Of a stretch of 64,000 nucleotides of DNA, positions 35,092-44,299 are shown piece by piece. Within the stretch, counting starts at the first letter, position 1, and each line of letters begins with the position of its first letter. The translations under genes were made by a program, and so were the position numbers. The notes under the pieces were generated by a model that searched no databases, had not been told where the DNA came from, and worked only from the letters and a program-made list of their open reading frames with translations. The DNA comes from Blautia obeum ATCC 29174 (lineage in GTDB: Bacteria > Bacillota > Clostridia > Lachnospirales > Lachnospiraceae): contig NZ_CP102265.1 of NCBI RefSeq assembly GCF_025147765.1, forward strand, positions 265,001 to 329,000. Direction: 5' to 3'.

Positions 35092-35102
35092 ACTTTCCCC
35101 TA

Positions 35103-35140
35103 TCCCCCCCACAGGGTTGTGGCGGGGACTTTTTTTTTAT
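35103..35140 (+). terminator. Terminator after the VanZ gene
   Basis: CCCCCCCCACA pairs with TGTGGCGGGG around GGGT and is followed by nine Ts. Confidence 0.85.
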
Positions 35141-35178
35141 ATACTAAAAGAATACTATTTTAGGCGGAGAAAATAATT

Positions 35179-37632
35179 ATGAGTGATCTGAAAAATGAAA
35201 TTCATGACTACTGGACGAATCGTGCCAGGGGTTATTCAGAATATAATCAGCAGGAAATGGCAGATGCGAGACGGACGATGTGGCGAGACAAGCTTTTAAG
35301 CCTGCTGGGGGAGGCGTTCCCGGAACGTGAACCAGGGGAAATAAAAATCCTTGATGTAGGAACGGGCCCTGGATTTTTTGCGATCCTTCTTGCGGAGGCC
35401 GGCTATCAGGTGACGGCGGTCGACTATACAGAAGAAATGCTGAGGGAAGCACAGCAGAATGCCGGTGGATTAGCGGAGTGTATAGTGTGGAAAACAGGCG
35501 ATGCGCAGGCTCTTGATGTGGAAAGCAACAGCTTTGATGCTATCGTGACGCGAAACGTGACCTGGAATCTGCCAAGACCGGATCTGGCATATAAAGAATG
35601 GCTTCGTGTGCTGAAACCGGGCGGAGTTCTTTATAATTTTGATGCGGACTGGTATGGGCATTTATATAATGAAGAAAAGCGCAGTGGTTACGAGAAGGAC
35701 CGTCAGCAGACGGAAGAGCAGAATGTAGAGGATTACTACAGTGGCACGGACATCGAGAAGATGGAAGAGATCGCGCGCCAGGTTCCGCTGAGCCGCTTAG
35801 AGCGTCCGAAATGGGATCTGGAAACGATGCGAAAGACAGGATTTCTGGATGTTTCCTGTGATGAAAATGTCTGGAAAGAGGTCTGGACGGAGGAAGAGAT
35901 CATCAACAACAGTTCTTCTCCGATCTTCCTTTTAAGTGGACGCAAAAGAGAAGCTTTTCATCTGAAAAACATCACGGTTGAGCCGGGTGAAAAGTGGAAT
36001 GGCGAGCTGGAACTGGCTAATGGTGAACTGCGTTTTCCGACAACAGTACTTCACGGACATGGAACGGGTAAGACGATGCTGATCACTGCAGGTGTGCATG
36101 CCGGAGAGTATGTTGGTATCCAGGCGGCGATCGAGCTTTCACAAAAGCTTAAGATTGAGAAGGTCACTGGTACGATCATTATCGTGAAGGTGCTGAACCG
36201 TCCGGCTTTTGAGGCGCGTAATGGAAGTATGGGGCTGGCGGATGCAAAGAACCTGAACCGTGAATTTCCGGGAAACCAGGATGGTACGGAGATGGAGCGT
36301 CTGGCATGGGCGGTTTCGCAGGAGCTGCAGCCGGTGGCTGATCTTTATATTGATCTGCACAGTGGAGATGATTATGAGAAGCTGACTCCGTATGTGTATT
36401 ATGCGGGAGCTGCACCGGAGGATGTGGTTAAGGTTTCTCGTGAGATGGCGGAGCAGGTGGATGTGCCATATATGGTAAAGTCCAACGTGGCTTCGGGTGG
36501 TTCGTATAATTATGCGGCTTCGCAGGGAATCCCGAGTATCCTGATCGAGCGTGGCGGCATGGGCGACTGGAATTATGAGGAGGTCCGTTCGACTCGAAGA
36601 GACGTCCGGAATATTCTGTGTCACATGGGAATCTATCAGGGATTGAAGGATTTTCGTACGTATTATCCGCTCGAGGTAGCGGATGTGCGCTATCAGGATG
36701 CGGAAGAAAACGGGCTCTGGTATCCGTTTAAAAAGGTTGGTGACATGATCCAGGAGGGCGATATCCTGGGTGAAGTCCGTGACTATGAAGGCAAGGTTAA
36801 GGAAGTCAGTGAGGCGGAGTTTGACGGGGTGATCCTGTATCAGACGGGCACGCTGCAGGTGGTTGGAAATGGTCCGATGGTGACTTATGGACGTATTGTA
36901 AGCCGCTATGATGAGCGCAAAGAGCGTATCGTTAACTACTGGGAAAAACGCAGCGACAGCTTTCTGGAACAGAGGCGTGCGGAGCTTCACAGTGCGATGG
37001 CGGACCGCTGGATGAAGGAGATTCAGGCACAGCTTCCTGATGATAATAAAAAGCTTCGCATCCTGGACGTTGGATGTGGAGCAGGATTTTTTACGATTCT
37101 TCTGGCAAAGGCTGGCCATCAGGTGACAGGTATCGATCTGACACCGGATATGATCAAAAATGCCCGTATTCTGGCACAGGAAGAAGGGGCAGACTGTGAA
37201 TTTACAGTCATGGATGCCGAAAATCCGGAGTTTCCGGATGATACATTTGATGTTATCATCTCCAGAAATCTTACCTGGACACTGCCGCATGTACGTCACG
37301 CTTATCAGGAGTGGCTCCGTGTACTTAGGAAAGGCGGTGTTCTGCTGAATTTTGATGCAAATTATGGAATTACAGATTTTTCCAATGTAGAAGACCTTCC
37401 GGAAAATCATGCCCACAATATGCTTGGAAACGAGATGATGCGTGAGTGTGAGGAAATCAAACGGCAGCTTCCGATCAGTTCTTACAGTCGTCCGGCATGG
37501 GATCTGGAGACGCTGGGAGCGATGAGTCTGAAGGAGTTCCATGTGGATCTGGGCATCAGCAGCAGGATCTATCTTGAGAAAGATGAGTTCTATAATCCGA
37601 CACCACTGTTTATGCTGAGGACGGTAAAATAG
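35179..37632 (+). CDS. Trifunctional protein: methyltransferase - AstE/aspartoacylase-like - methyltransferase
   Basis: An 817-aa cytoplasmic protein with three domains. Residues 1-255: class I SAM methyltransferase (motif I LDVGTGPGFF, Asp59). Residues ~256-575: succinylglutamate desuccinylase/aspartoacylase-like M14 zinc hydrolase, with ligands His307 and Glu310 (GVHAGEY) and His394 (IDLHSGDD), and catalytic Glu457 (LIERGG). Residues ~580-817: a second methyltransferase (LDVGCGAGFF, Asp630). The two methyltransferases are paralogous: both have SRN(L/V)TW.LP...AY.EWLRVL..GGVL.NFDA. SD GGCGGAG; a CTAAAA-N8-TTTTAG palindrome lies upstream. Followed by a LysR gene and a nickel/peptide-type importer, it may process an imported amino-acid-derived ligand (inference). 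Confidence 0.85.
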   Translation: MSDLKNEIHDYWTNRARGYSEYNQQEMADARRTMWRDKLLSLLGEAFPEREPGEIKILDVGTGPGFFAILLAEAGYQVTAVDYTEEMLREAQQNAGGLAECIVWKTGDAQALDVESNSFDAIVTRNVTWNLPRPDLAYKEWLRVLKPGGVLYNFDADWYGHLYNEEKRSGYEKDRQQTEEQNVEDYYSGTDIEKMEEIARQVPLSRLERPKWDLETMRKTGFLDVSCDENVWKEVWTEEEIINNSSSPIFLLSGRKREAFHLKNITVEPGEKWNGELELANGELRFPTTVLHGHGTGKTMLITAGVHAGEYVGIQAAIELSQKLKIEKVTGTIIIVKVLNRPAFEARNGSMGLADAKNLNREFPGNQDGTEMERLAWAVSQELQPVADLYIDLHSGDDYEKLTPYVYYAGAAPEDVVKVSREMAEQVDVPYMVKSNVASGGSYNYAASQGIPSILIERGGMGDWNYEEVRSTRRDVRNILCHMGIYQGLKDFRTYYPLEVADVRYQDAEENGLWYPFKKVGDMIQEGDILGEVRDYEGKVKEVSEAEFDGVILYQTGTLQVVGNGPMVTYGRIVSRYDERKERIVNYWEKRSDSFLEQRRAELHSAMADRWMKEIQAQLPDDNKKLRILDVGCGAGFFTILLAKAGHQVTGIDLTPDMIKNARILAQEEGADCEFTVMDAENPEFPDDTFDVIISRNLTWTLPHVRHAYQEWLRVLRKGGVLLNFDANYGITDFSNVEDLPENHAHNMLGNEMMRECEEIKRQLPISSYSRPAWDLETLGAMSLKEFHVDLGISSRIYLEKDEFYNPTPLFMLRTVK

Positions 37633-37633
37633 T

Positions 37634-38542
37634 ATGGATTTAAAACAATTACAGTATTTTGTGGTATGTGCGCAGACGGGTTCTTTCAGTGATGCAGCGA
37701 AGGTTCTTTATTCTACGCAGCCGAGTGTGAGCAAGGTTGTCAAGGCGTTGGAGGATGCTCTTGGAATGCAGCTTTTTGAGCGGCTTCCGAGAGGAATACG
37801 CCTCACAGTGCAGGGACAGAAAGTTTATCAGTATGCAAGCAGAATCACAAACGAGATCAGCGTTTTGGAGAATATGGCGTCGCACGGAATGACAAAATGG
37901 ATCCGTGTTTCGCTGAACCCGAGCTCCTGGTTTGCGAATCAGTTTGTGGATTTTTATAACGAAACTTATGAGAAAAATTATCATTTTCAGCTGACTACTG
38001 CAGGTGTCCGGAGCGTTATGGATCGTGTCAGGGACTACGTGGATGACATTGGTTTTGTTTATATCCTGAGCCAGCAGAAGGAGAATTTTTTGCATGAAAT
38101 ATCCCGGAATAAGCTGCAGTTTGTTCCGATGTATGAGACGGATGTGGTGTTCTATCCGGGAAAAGAGACGGAGCTTTATGACTCTGGTAAGAGCAAAGTT
38201 GAGCTGAAAGATCTGGATGGAGTCCGGTTTATTCAGAATTATCAGGATGAATTTTTTGACATTGGTTCTGTGCATGAAGAGTCTTTTCAGTGGAAGGATA
38301 TCGACATTTCCGTGCTGACCAACAGTGATTATATTATGGAAAAGATGCTGAAAAACAGCAGGGTTTCCAACGTGAGTGGAAGTTATCTTTCTGAGAATAA
38401 AACGGGTACAACACCTGGAATTCCATTGAATATGGGGGACAGCAAGGTGCTCTTCGGTTATATTGTTCATAAAGGGGAAAAAATTGACGAAAGTGTACAG
38501 GAACTGATCGATTTTTTGGTGGCACGACTACATAAAAGTTAA
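37634..38542 (+). CDS. LysR-family transcriptional regulator
   Basis: A 302-aa regulator. Residues 1-60 are the winged helix (MDLKQLQYFVVCAQTGSFSDAAKVLYSTQPSVSKVVKALEDALGMQLFER), followed by a linker helix and a periplasmic-binding-like effector domain. It starts one base after the stop of the trifunctional gene, so the two are co-transcribed, and a strong terminator follows. The ABC importer operon starts 158 bp downstream and is a likely second target. The effector is unknown. Confidence 0.93.
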   Translation: MDLKQLQYFVVCAQTGSFSDAAKVLYSTQPSVSKVVKALEDALGMQLFERLPRGIRLTVQGQKVYQYASRITNEISVLENMASHGMTKWIRVSLNPSSWFANQFVDFYNETYEKNYHFQLTTAGVRSVMDRVRDYVDDIGFVYILSQQKENFLHEISRNKLQFVPMYETDVVFYPGKETELYDSGKSKVELKDLDGVRFIQNYQDEFFDIGSVHEESFQWKDIDISVLTNSDYIMEKMLKNSRVSNVSGSYLSENKTGTTPGIPLNMGDSKVLFGYIVHKGEKIDESVQELIDFLVARLHKS

Positions 38543-38588
38543 AACAGACTTATTCCATAATGCACGAGAGATATTCTTTTTTAGAATA

Positions 38589-38626
38589 GCGCATAACCCT
38601 CCCCGGGGGTTGTGTGCTTTTTTTTG
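38589..38626 (+). terminator. Terminator after the LysR gene
   Basis: GCGCATAACCCT-CCCC-GGGGGTTGTGTGC forms a stem with eight Ts. It separates the methyltransferase-LysR unit from the ABC operon. Confidence 0.88.
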
Positions 38627-38699
38627 ATTTGTTAGACTTTATTTAACGAATTAATGTGCGGATATTTGATCTGTTTCAGACAGACATAAAGGAGTACTC

Positions 38700-39644
38700 A
38701 TGATTAAATATATTATTAAAAGGCTTCTTCAGTTGATTCCGATCTTAGTCGGGATCACTTTTTTGTCTTTTGCCATGATGCGTCTGGCAGGCGGCGATGC
38801 TGTCACGTATATGTATGAGAATGCAGGTTCGGCAGTTTCTCAGGAAGTGATTGACGAGACAAGAAAAGAATATGGTCTCGACCAGCCGTTTCTTGTTCAG
38901 TATGCAAAGTGGTTTGCGGGAATGGCAACTGGAGATATGGGAAAGAGTTACGTATCCAGGAGGGATGTCTATGAAACTTTCATAGAGAAACTTCCGGCGA
39001 CGATCATGCTCACAATATCTTCTGTACTGCTTACAATGCTGATCGCAATTCCACTCGGCATTCTTTCAGCGGTACAGCATAATAAATGGAGCGATTACCT
39101 GATACGTTTCTTAAGTTTTATTGGAAATTCCATGCCAAATTTTTTTGTAGCACTGGTGTTGATGTATTTTCTTTCTATTAAACTGGGATGGTTTCCGGTT
39201 ATTACAACAGAGAATAAATTACAGAGTCTGGTGCTTCCGACGCTGACGCTCGCAATCTCCATGGCATCCAAATATACCAGACAGGTGAGGGCAACGATCC
39301 TTGAAGAACTGAATAAGGACTATGTGGCCGGAGCAAAGGCAAGAGGTGTGAGAGGAAGTGTAATTATATGGAAGAATGTTATGAAATCTTCCATGCTCAC
39401 GATCATTACCCTGCTGGCTTTATCAATAGGAAGCCTTTTGGGTGGAACCACGATTGTTGAAACAATTTTTATGTGGGATGGCGTTGGTAAAATGGCAGTA
39501 GATGCGATCACCATGCGAGACTATCCGATCATTCAGGCATATGTGGCATGGATGGCGATTATTTATGTGGTTGTAAATCTGATCACGGATATCATTTATC
39601 ATTACCTGGATCCTCGAGTAAGATTAGGAGGTGACGGAGCATGA
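38700..39644 (+). CDS. ABC importer permease, DppB/NikB type
   Basis: A 314-aa permease with six membrane helices, normal for the peptide/nickel importer family. The start MIKYIIKRLLQLIPILVGITFLSF is the family hallmark, and the EAA-type coupling loop is ELNKDYVAGAKARGVRGSVIIWKNVMKS. The C-terminal part has GTTIVETIFMWDGVGKMAVDAI. First gene of a five-gene ABC operon; its last four bases overlap the next start (ATGA). SD AAAGGAG. Whether it carries nickel, a metal complex or peptides cannot be decided from the permease. Confidence 0.93.
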   Translation: MIKYIIKRLLQLIPILVGITFLSFAMMRLAGGDAVTYMYENAGSAVSQEVIDETRKEYGLDQPFLVQYAKWFAGMATGDMGKSYVSRRDVYETFIEKLPATIMLTISSVLLTMLIAIPLGILSAVQHNKWSDYLIRFLSFIGNSMPNFFVALVLMYFLSIKLGWFPVITTENKLQSLVLPTLTLAISMASKYTRQVRATILEELNKDYVAGAKARGVRGSVIIWKNVMKSSMLTIITLLALSIGSLLGGTTIVETIFMWDGVGKMAVDAITMRDYPIIQAYVAWMAIIYVVVNLITDIIYHYLDPRVRLGGDGA

Positions 39645-40516
39645 GATGTATAAATAACACAGATAAAAATGTTACTGTCCGAAAGCAGAAAATCCGCAAA
39701 AATCATGTCAGAGAAAAACTGATCTTTTTTACAATACTGGCACTGATCCTGCTTCTTGCAGCAGCTTTTGCCCGGAAACTCTGTCCATATGATCCGGATG
39801 TACAGGATCTTCTGATGGCACAGAAGCCACCCAGTGCAGAACATATACTGGGAACCGACCGTTATGGAAGAGATATGTTTTCGCGTGTACTGGTGGGAAG
39901 TACGACCAGTATTTATGCAACTCTGCTTCTTGTAGCAATCATTACTGTGCTTGGAACTGTGATTGGTATCATCTGCGGATGGTGCGGGGGAATCCTTGAT
40001 ACAGTGCTGATGCGTATATCCGATCTTTTTCTTGCATTCCCAAGTCTTGTTTTTGCTCTTGCAGTAGCAGGTGTACTCGGTGGTGGTATTCAGAATGCAA
40101 TCATAGCTCTGGCGGTGATCGGCTGGCCAAAGTTTGCCAGACTTGCCCGGGGACTGACTCTTGCACAAAAAGATTCGCCGTATCTGATGGCAGTGAGACT
40201 GTCAGGAAGCATTACACCCAAGATTATGTTCAAACATATCTTACCGAATATTGTAGGTCCGATACTGGTCACATCTGTACTTGATATTGGAACTATGATG
40301 ATGGAACTTGCAGGGCTTTCCTTCCTTGGACTTGGTGTACAGCCTCCGATGGCAGAGTGGGGAAGCATGATCAATGATGGAAGAAGTATGCTTCAGATAT
40401 CACCATGGATGGTGCTTGCACCGGGACTTGCCATATTTATAACCGTTATGATATTTAATCTCCTTGGAGATACACTGAGAGATTTTATGGATCCAAAAGA
40501 AAGAGCAAAGAGATAA
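39641..40516 (+). CDS. ABC importer permease, DppC/NikC type
   Basis: A 291-aa permease partner of the preceding gene. It has the DppC N-terminal region with a first helix at ~30-50, the block PPSAEHILGTDRYGRDMFSRVLVG conserved in this family, and the coupling loop GLTLAQKDSPYLMAVRLSGSITPKIMFKHILPN. It contains GLSFLGLGVQPPMAEWGSMI before the last helix. The start overlaps the previous stop by four bases. Confidence 0.93.
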   Translation: MRCINNTDKNVTVRKQKIRKNHVREKLIFFTILALILLLAAAFARKLCPYDPDVQDLLMAQKPPSAEHILGTDRYGRDMFSRVLVGSTTSIYATLLLVAIITVLGTVIGIICGWCGGILDTVLMRISDLFLAFPSLVFALAVAGVLGGGIQNAIIALAVIGWPKFARLARGLTLAQKDSPYLMAVRLSGSITPKIMFKHILPNIVGPILVTSVLDIGTMMMELAGLSFLGLGVQPPMAEWGSMINDGRSMLQISPWMVLAPGLAIFITVMIFNLLGDTLRDFMDPKERAKR

Positions 40517-40542
40517 GCATATAAAGAAAGGAAACAACTATT

Positions 40543-42078
40543 ATGAAGAAGAAATTAATTGCAGCGATTCTTACAGGAGCAATGCTGGTGGCAGGAATGT
40601 CCACAGGTGTATGGGCAGAGAGTGAAAAGTCATTCGTGTATGGAACAACCGGATACAGCGAGGAGATGGGAGATGCCGGATTAAATCCACATGATAATTA
40701 TTCCGGATGGAGTGCACTTCGTTATGGCGTTGGTGAAACCCTTTTCAAATACAATGACAACATGGAAGTAGAGCCGTGGCTGGCAACAGATTATGAATTT
40801 GTGGATGATACAACCGTAAAGATCACACTTCGTGACGGGGTAAAATTCTCCAGTGGACGCACTATGGATGCAGAGGCTGTCAAGGAATGTCTGGAAGATC
40901 TGATTGCAGTTCATGACCGTGCACCTTATGATCTGAAGATCGATCATATCGATGCAGACGGACTGACACTTACCATCTATACTACAGAACCATGCCCGGC
41001 AATCATCAATTATCTTGGCGATCCATATGGTGCGATCATTGATATGGAATATGGAATTCAGGGTGAGAGCGGCTCTGCAAATGTAGCTGGAACAGGTCCA
41101 TATGTTGCGACAAATGTAACTCCTACCCAGATCGATCTGGTCAAAAATAAAGACTACTGGGGCGGCGATGTAAAGGTTGATAATATCACAGTAAAATCCT
41201 TTGCAGACGGAAGTGCGCTGACTGCAGCACTGCAGACAGGGGACATCCAGGGTACATATGGACTGCAGTATGATAACTATCCGTTGTTTGAAAATAATCC
41301 GGATTATACCATCAATTCCTGCGCGACCAGTCGCTGTTTCTTTGGACAGTTTAATATGGAATCAGAGCTTATGCAGGATCAGAATATCCGCAAGGCTGTT
41401 GAGATGGGAATCGATAAAGAAGGCTTCTGTTCTGTGATCATGCAGGGGCGTGGAGTGCCGGCCAAGGCAGCATTCCCGAGCAGCTTTTCTTATGGAAATG
41501 ATGCAGTAGAAACTGTTTCCTATGATCCGGACGGAGCCAAGAAGCTTCTTGAAGAATCTGGATGGACAGACACTGACGGTGATGGATATGTAGACAAGGA
41601 CGGACAGAAGCTCAGTATCAACTGGCTGACTTATCCGACCCGTCTGGAACAGCCGAAGCTTGCTGAGTATGCACAGGCTACGCTGAAAGATATCGGAATT
41701 GATGTAGTTGTAAACAATACATCTGACCACATGACAATTGCAAAGAGTGGAGATTTTGATGTATATGTAAGCTCAACAACTACAGCACCGACCGGTGATC
41801 CGGAATACTTCTTTACCAGTACAGTTACAGGTGCCAAAAACTATGGAAAATATCAGAATGAAGAAGTAACAAAGCTGACAGACCAGCTTCATCAGACTTT
41901 CGACAAAGATGAAAGAGCAAAGCTTGCAGTAGAACTCCAGCAGGATATCCTGGATGATGATGCATTCTTTTTCGTATCACATTTGAACATGGGAATCGTG
42001 ACAAAATCAAATGTTACAGGAATGGCAGCACATCCATGCGATTACTATGAGATCACTGCTGACCTGGATGTAGAATAA
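40543..42078 (+). CDS. Family 5 extracellular solute-binding protein (NikA/OppA-like)
   Basis: A 511-aa exported receptor for the adjacent ABC importer. The signal peptide ends ...LVAGMSTGVWA-ES. The lipobox Cys expected at VAGC is Met, so it should be cut by signal peptidase I instead of being lipid-anchored. Family 5 features include VEPWLATDYEFVDDTTVKITLRDGVKFSSGRTMDAEAVKECLED and a DTDGDGYVDKDGQ loop resembling a calcium site. The size and start are closer to NikA-like than to large OppA proteins, but the ligand is unknown. SD AAAGGAAA. Confidence 0.9.
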   Translation: MKKKLIAAILTGAMLVAGMSTGVWAESEKSFVYGTTGYSEEMGDAGLNPHDNYSGWSALRYGVGETLFKYNDNMEVEPWLATDYEFVDDTTVKITLRDGVKFSSGRTMDAEAVKECLEDLIAVHDRAPYDLKIDHIDADGLTLTIYTTEPCPAIINYLGDPYGAIIDMEYGIQGESGSANVAGTGPYVATNVTPTQIDLVKNKDYWGGDVKVDNITVKSFADGSALTAALQTGDIQGTYGLQYDNYPLFENNPDYTINSCATSRCFFGQFNMESELMQDQNIRKAVEMGIDKEGFCSVIMQGRGVPAKAAFPSSFSYGNDAVETVSYDPDGAKKLLEESGWTDTDGDGYVDKDGQKLSINWLTYPTRLEQPKLAEYAQATLKDIGIDVVVNNTSDHMTIAKSGDFDVYVSSTTTAPTGDPEYFFTSTVTGAKNYGKYQNEEVTKLTDQLHQTFDKDERAKLAVELQQDILDDDAFFFVSHLNMGIVTKSNVTGMAAHPCDYYEITADLDVE

Positions 42079-42101
42079 AATTTCTGAGGAGAAAATAAAT
42101 T

Positions 42102-42902
42102 ATGAATTCTTTGCTTCGTGTAGAGCATGTGACAATTTCTTATAATGGAAAACCAATGGTAGAGGATGTCAGCTTTGAAGTAAAGCAGGGCGAGATCCTT
42201 GGAATCGTGGGTGAGTCCGGAAGCGGCAAAAGTACGATCATAAAAGCAATCATGGGACTTCTGGGAGAAGAAGGTCTGGTTACAAGAGGCGATATCTGGT
42301 ACAAAGGTGAAAATCTTACAGACATGAGCGAAAAAAAACTTCGTAAGCTTCTGGGAACAGAGATCGGAATGGTATTTCAGGACTGTAAAGCCGCATTATG
42401 TCCTGTACGGACGATTGGAGCACAGATATACGAAGCAGTGTCTGAACATGAGAAAATCAGCAAAAAGGAAGCACGGAAACGTGCAGGAGAGATTATGAAA
42501 AAAATCGGTCTGGATGACAGTGACCGTGTGCTGGACAGCTACCCGTTTGAACTTTCGGGTGGAATGAACCAAAGAGTGGGAATCTGTACGGCCATGATCC
42601 TGCATCCGAACCTGCTTCTTGCAGATGAGCCTACCAGTGCGCTGGATGTGACCGTGCAGAAGCAGGTGGCAGAAGAACTTCTGTTTATGCGCAAAACATA
42701 CAATACCGCGATGATTCTTGTAACTCATAATATCGGTGTTGTAAGGATGATGGCAGACAGAATACTGGTGCTTCAGAACGGACAGGCAAGGGAGTATGGA
42801 GAAACTGAGGCTGTTCTGGATCATCCGAAAGATCCGTATACAAAGAAACTGATGAGTTCGGTGCTTCATCTGAAGCGGGCAGAGAATCAGGAGGTGCGTT
42901 GA
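42102..42902 (+). CDS. ABC importer ATPase, DppD/NikD type
   Basis: A 266-aa ATPase. Walker A GESGSGKST (near residue 38), Q-loop VFQDCKAALCP, signature LSGGMNQRVGICTAMIL, Walker B LLLADEPTSALDVTVQ and switch His in LVTHNIGVV. The DPYTKKLMSSV end is typical of this family, which lacks the longest oligopeptide C-terminal extension. It pairs with the next ATPase gene, which starts one base after its stop. SD GAGGAGA. Confidence 0.93.
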   Translation: MNSLLRVEHVTISYNGKPMVEDVSFEVKQGEILGIVGESGSGKSTIIKAIMGLLGEEGLVTRGDIWYKGENLTDMSEKKLRKLLGTEIGMVFQDCKAALCPVRTIGAQIYEAVSEHEKISKKEARKRAGEIMKKIGLDDSDRVLDSYPFELSGGMNQRVGICTAMILHPNLLLADEPTSALDVTVQKQVAEELLFMRKTYNTAMILVTHNIGVVRMMADRILVLQNGQAREYGETEAVLDHPKDPYTKKLMSSVLHLKRAENQEVR

Positions 42903-42903
42903 A

Positions 42904-43662
42904 ATGACAGACATTATCCTGAAAGCTGAGCATCTCAAAAAAGTATTTATATCAGGAAAAAAGTCCATGACTGCAGTGGATGATGTCAGCTTTGAACTGC
43001 AGCGAGGTGAATGCCTGGGAATCGTAGGCGAATCCGGCAGTGGCAAAAGTACGATCGCAAAAATGATCACACATCTTGAACCAGTTACAGGAGGTCAGAT
43101 TTTCCTCGATGAAAAAAACATCACAAATGCAAAAGGCAAAGAACTGCGTGATATCTACCAGGACATGCAGATGGTTTTTCAGATGCCGATGGAATCGTTT
43201 GACCCGCGACGTACGCTGGGTGATGGAATTGGGGAAAGTCTCCGGAATATGGGGATAAGCCGCAGGGAAACTCGTGAAAGAGTGGAAAATCTTCTGGAAA
43301 AGTGCGGGTTGGAAAAGGAATTTGCTGACCGTTATCCTCATCAGGTCAGCGGAGGTCAGTGCCAGAGAGCTGCGATTGCCAGGGCTCTTGCAGTAGATCC
43401 GGAAATCCTGATTTGTGACGAAGCAACCAGTGCACTGGATGTAACCGTGCAGAAACAGATACTGGAACTTCTGATTGAACTGAAAGAGAAGGAAAATCTG
43501 TCATTTCTGCTGATCTGTCATGATCTTGCACTGGTACAGGCACTTTGTGACAAAGTTCTGGTTCTTTATCATGGAAAGACAGTAGAATACGGAAGTCCGG
43601 ATGAGATCATTGATCATCCGAAAATGGATTATACGAAGAGACTGATTGAGTCGGTTTTATAG
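42904..43662 (+). CDS. ABC importer ATPase, DppF/NikE type
   Basis: A 252-aa ATPase, second of the pair. Walker A GESGSGKST, Q-loop VFQMPMESFDPRRTL, signature VSGGQCQRAAIARAL, Walker B ILICDEATSALDVTVQ and H-loop LICHDLALVQ. It energises import through the two permeases. Its start follows the upstream stop by one base. With the receptor and permeases it completes a peptide/nickel (PepT family) importer. Confidence 0.93.
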   Translation: MTDIILKAEHLKKVFISGKKSMTAVDDVSFELQRGECLGIVGESGSGKSTIAKMITHLEPVTGGQIFLDEKNITNAKGKELRDIYQDMQMVFQMPMESFDPRRTLGDGIGESLRNMGISRRETRERVENLLEKCGLEKEFADRYPHQVSGGQCQRAAIARALAVDPEILICDEATSALDVTVQKQILELLIELKEKENLSFLLICHDLALVQALCDKVLVLYHGKTVEYGSPDEIIDHPKMDYTKRLIESVL

Positions 43663-43709
43663 GGCAATTACTATAATAAGTAGCAAATAATAGTTGGAGG
43701 GCAGGAACT

Positions 43710-44282
43710 ATGGTAGTCAATGTTTTTCTGTTTGATGATTTTGAAGTGATGGATGCGTTTGGTCCGGTGGAGATTTTTGGGCGTGTACCGGAGCATTTCT
43801 ATGTGCGTTTTATTTCTCTGCGCGGGGGTCTGATCACAGGAAAACAGGAAATGAAAATTTGGACAGAACCGCTGAATCCGGTGGAGATTGAGGATATTTT
43901 CCTGATCCCGGGCGGAACGGGAGTTAAGAGCTTTCTTCATATGGAGGGAGAAAATGGCCAGCAGCTGCTGAAACAGGCGGTGGAGGAGGCATCTTTTTGC
44001 ATGATGGTTCAGAATGCCTCTGCGCTGTTGGCAAGGACGGGGCTTTTGTTCCACAGACAGGTGGCCGATTATGCGTATGATGAAAACTGGAAGAGGATGT
44101 TTACGGTTGGAATTGATTACATAGACGGTGAGAAATGGATTTCTGATGGAAAATATTATTCCTGTAGTACGACGGTGGCTGCAATGGATATGACGCTTGC
44201 TCTGATCAGTGATAATCTGGATGTTTCTATTGCAGAAAAGATTGCAGAAGAGATTGGATATTCCTGGGACAGCAGTTTCTGA
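43710..44282 (+). CDS. DJ-1/PfpI-family protein lacking the usual nucleophile Cys
   Basis: A 190-aa flavodoxin-like protein of the DJ-1/PfpI superfamily (VVNVFLFDDFEVMDAFGPVEIFG start; IEDIFLIPGGTGV). The nucleophile elbow that normally reads (S/V)CTGA is MVQNASALLARTGLL, so the catalytic Cys is replaced. An enzymatic role of the usual type is doubtful; ligand sensing is possible. It lies 47 bp after the ABC ATPase (SD TTGGAGG), probably in the same operon, and is followed by a terminator. Confidence 0.82.
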   Translation: MVVNVFLFDDFEVMDAFGPVEIFGRVPEHFYVRFISLRGGLITGKQEMKIWTEPLNPVEIEDIFLIPGGTGVKSFLHMEGENGQQLLKQAVEEASFCMMVQNASALLARTGLLFHRQVADYAYDENWKRMFTVGIDYIDGEKWISDGKYYSCSTTVAAMDMTLALISDNLDVSIAEKIAEEIGYSWDSSF

Positions 44283-44299
44283 GCGGAGTGTGTGAGAGA

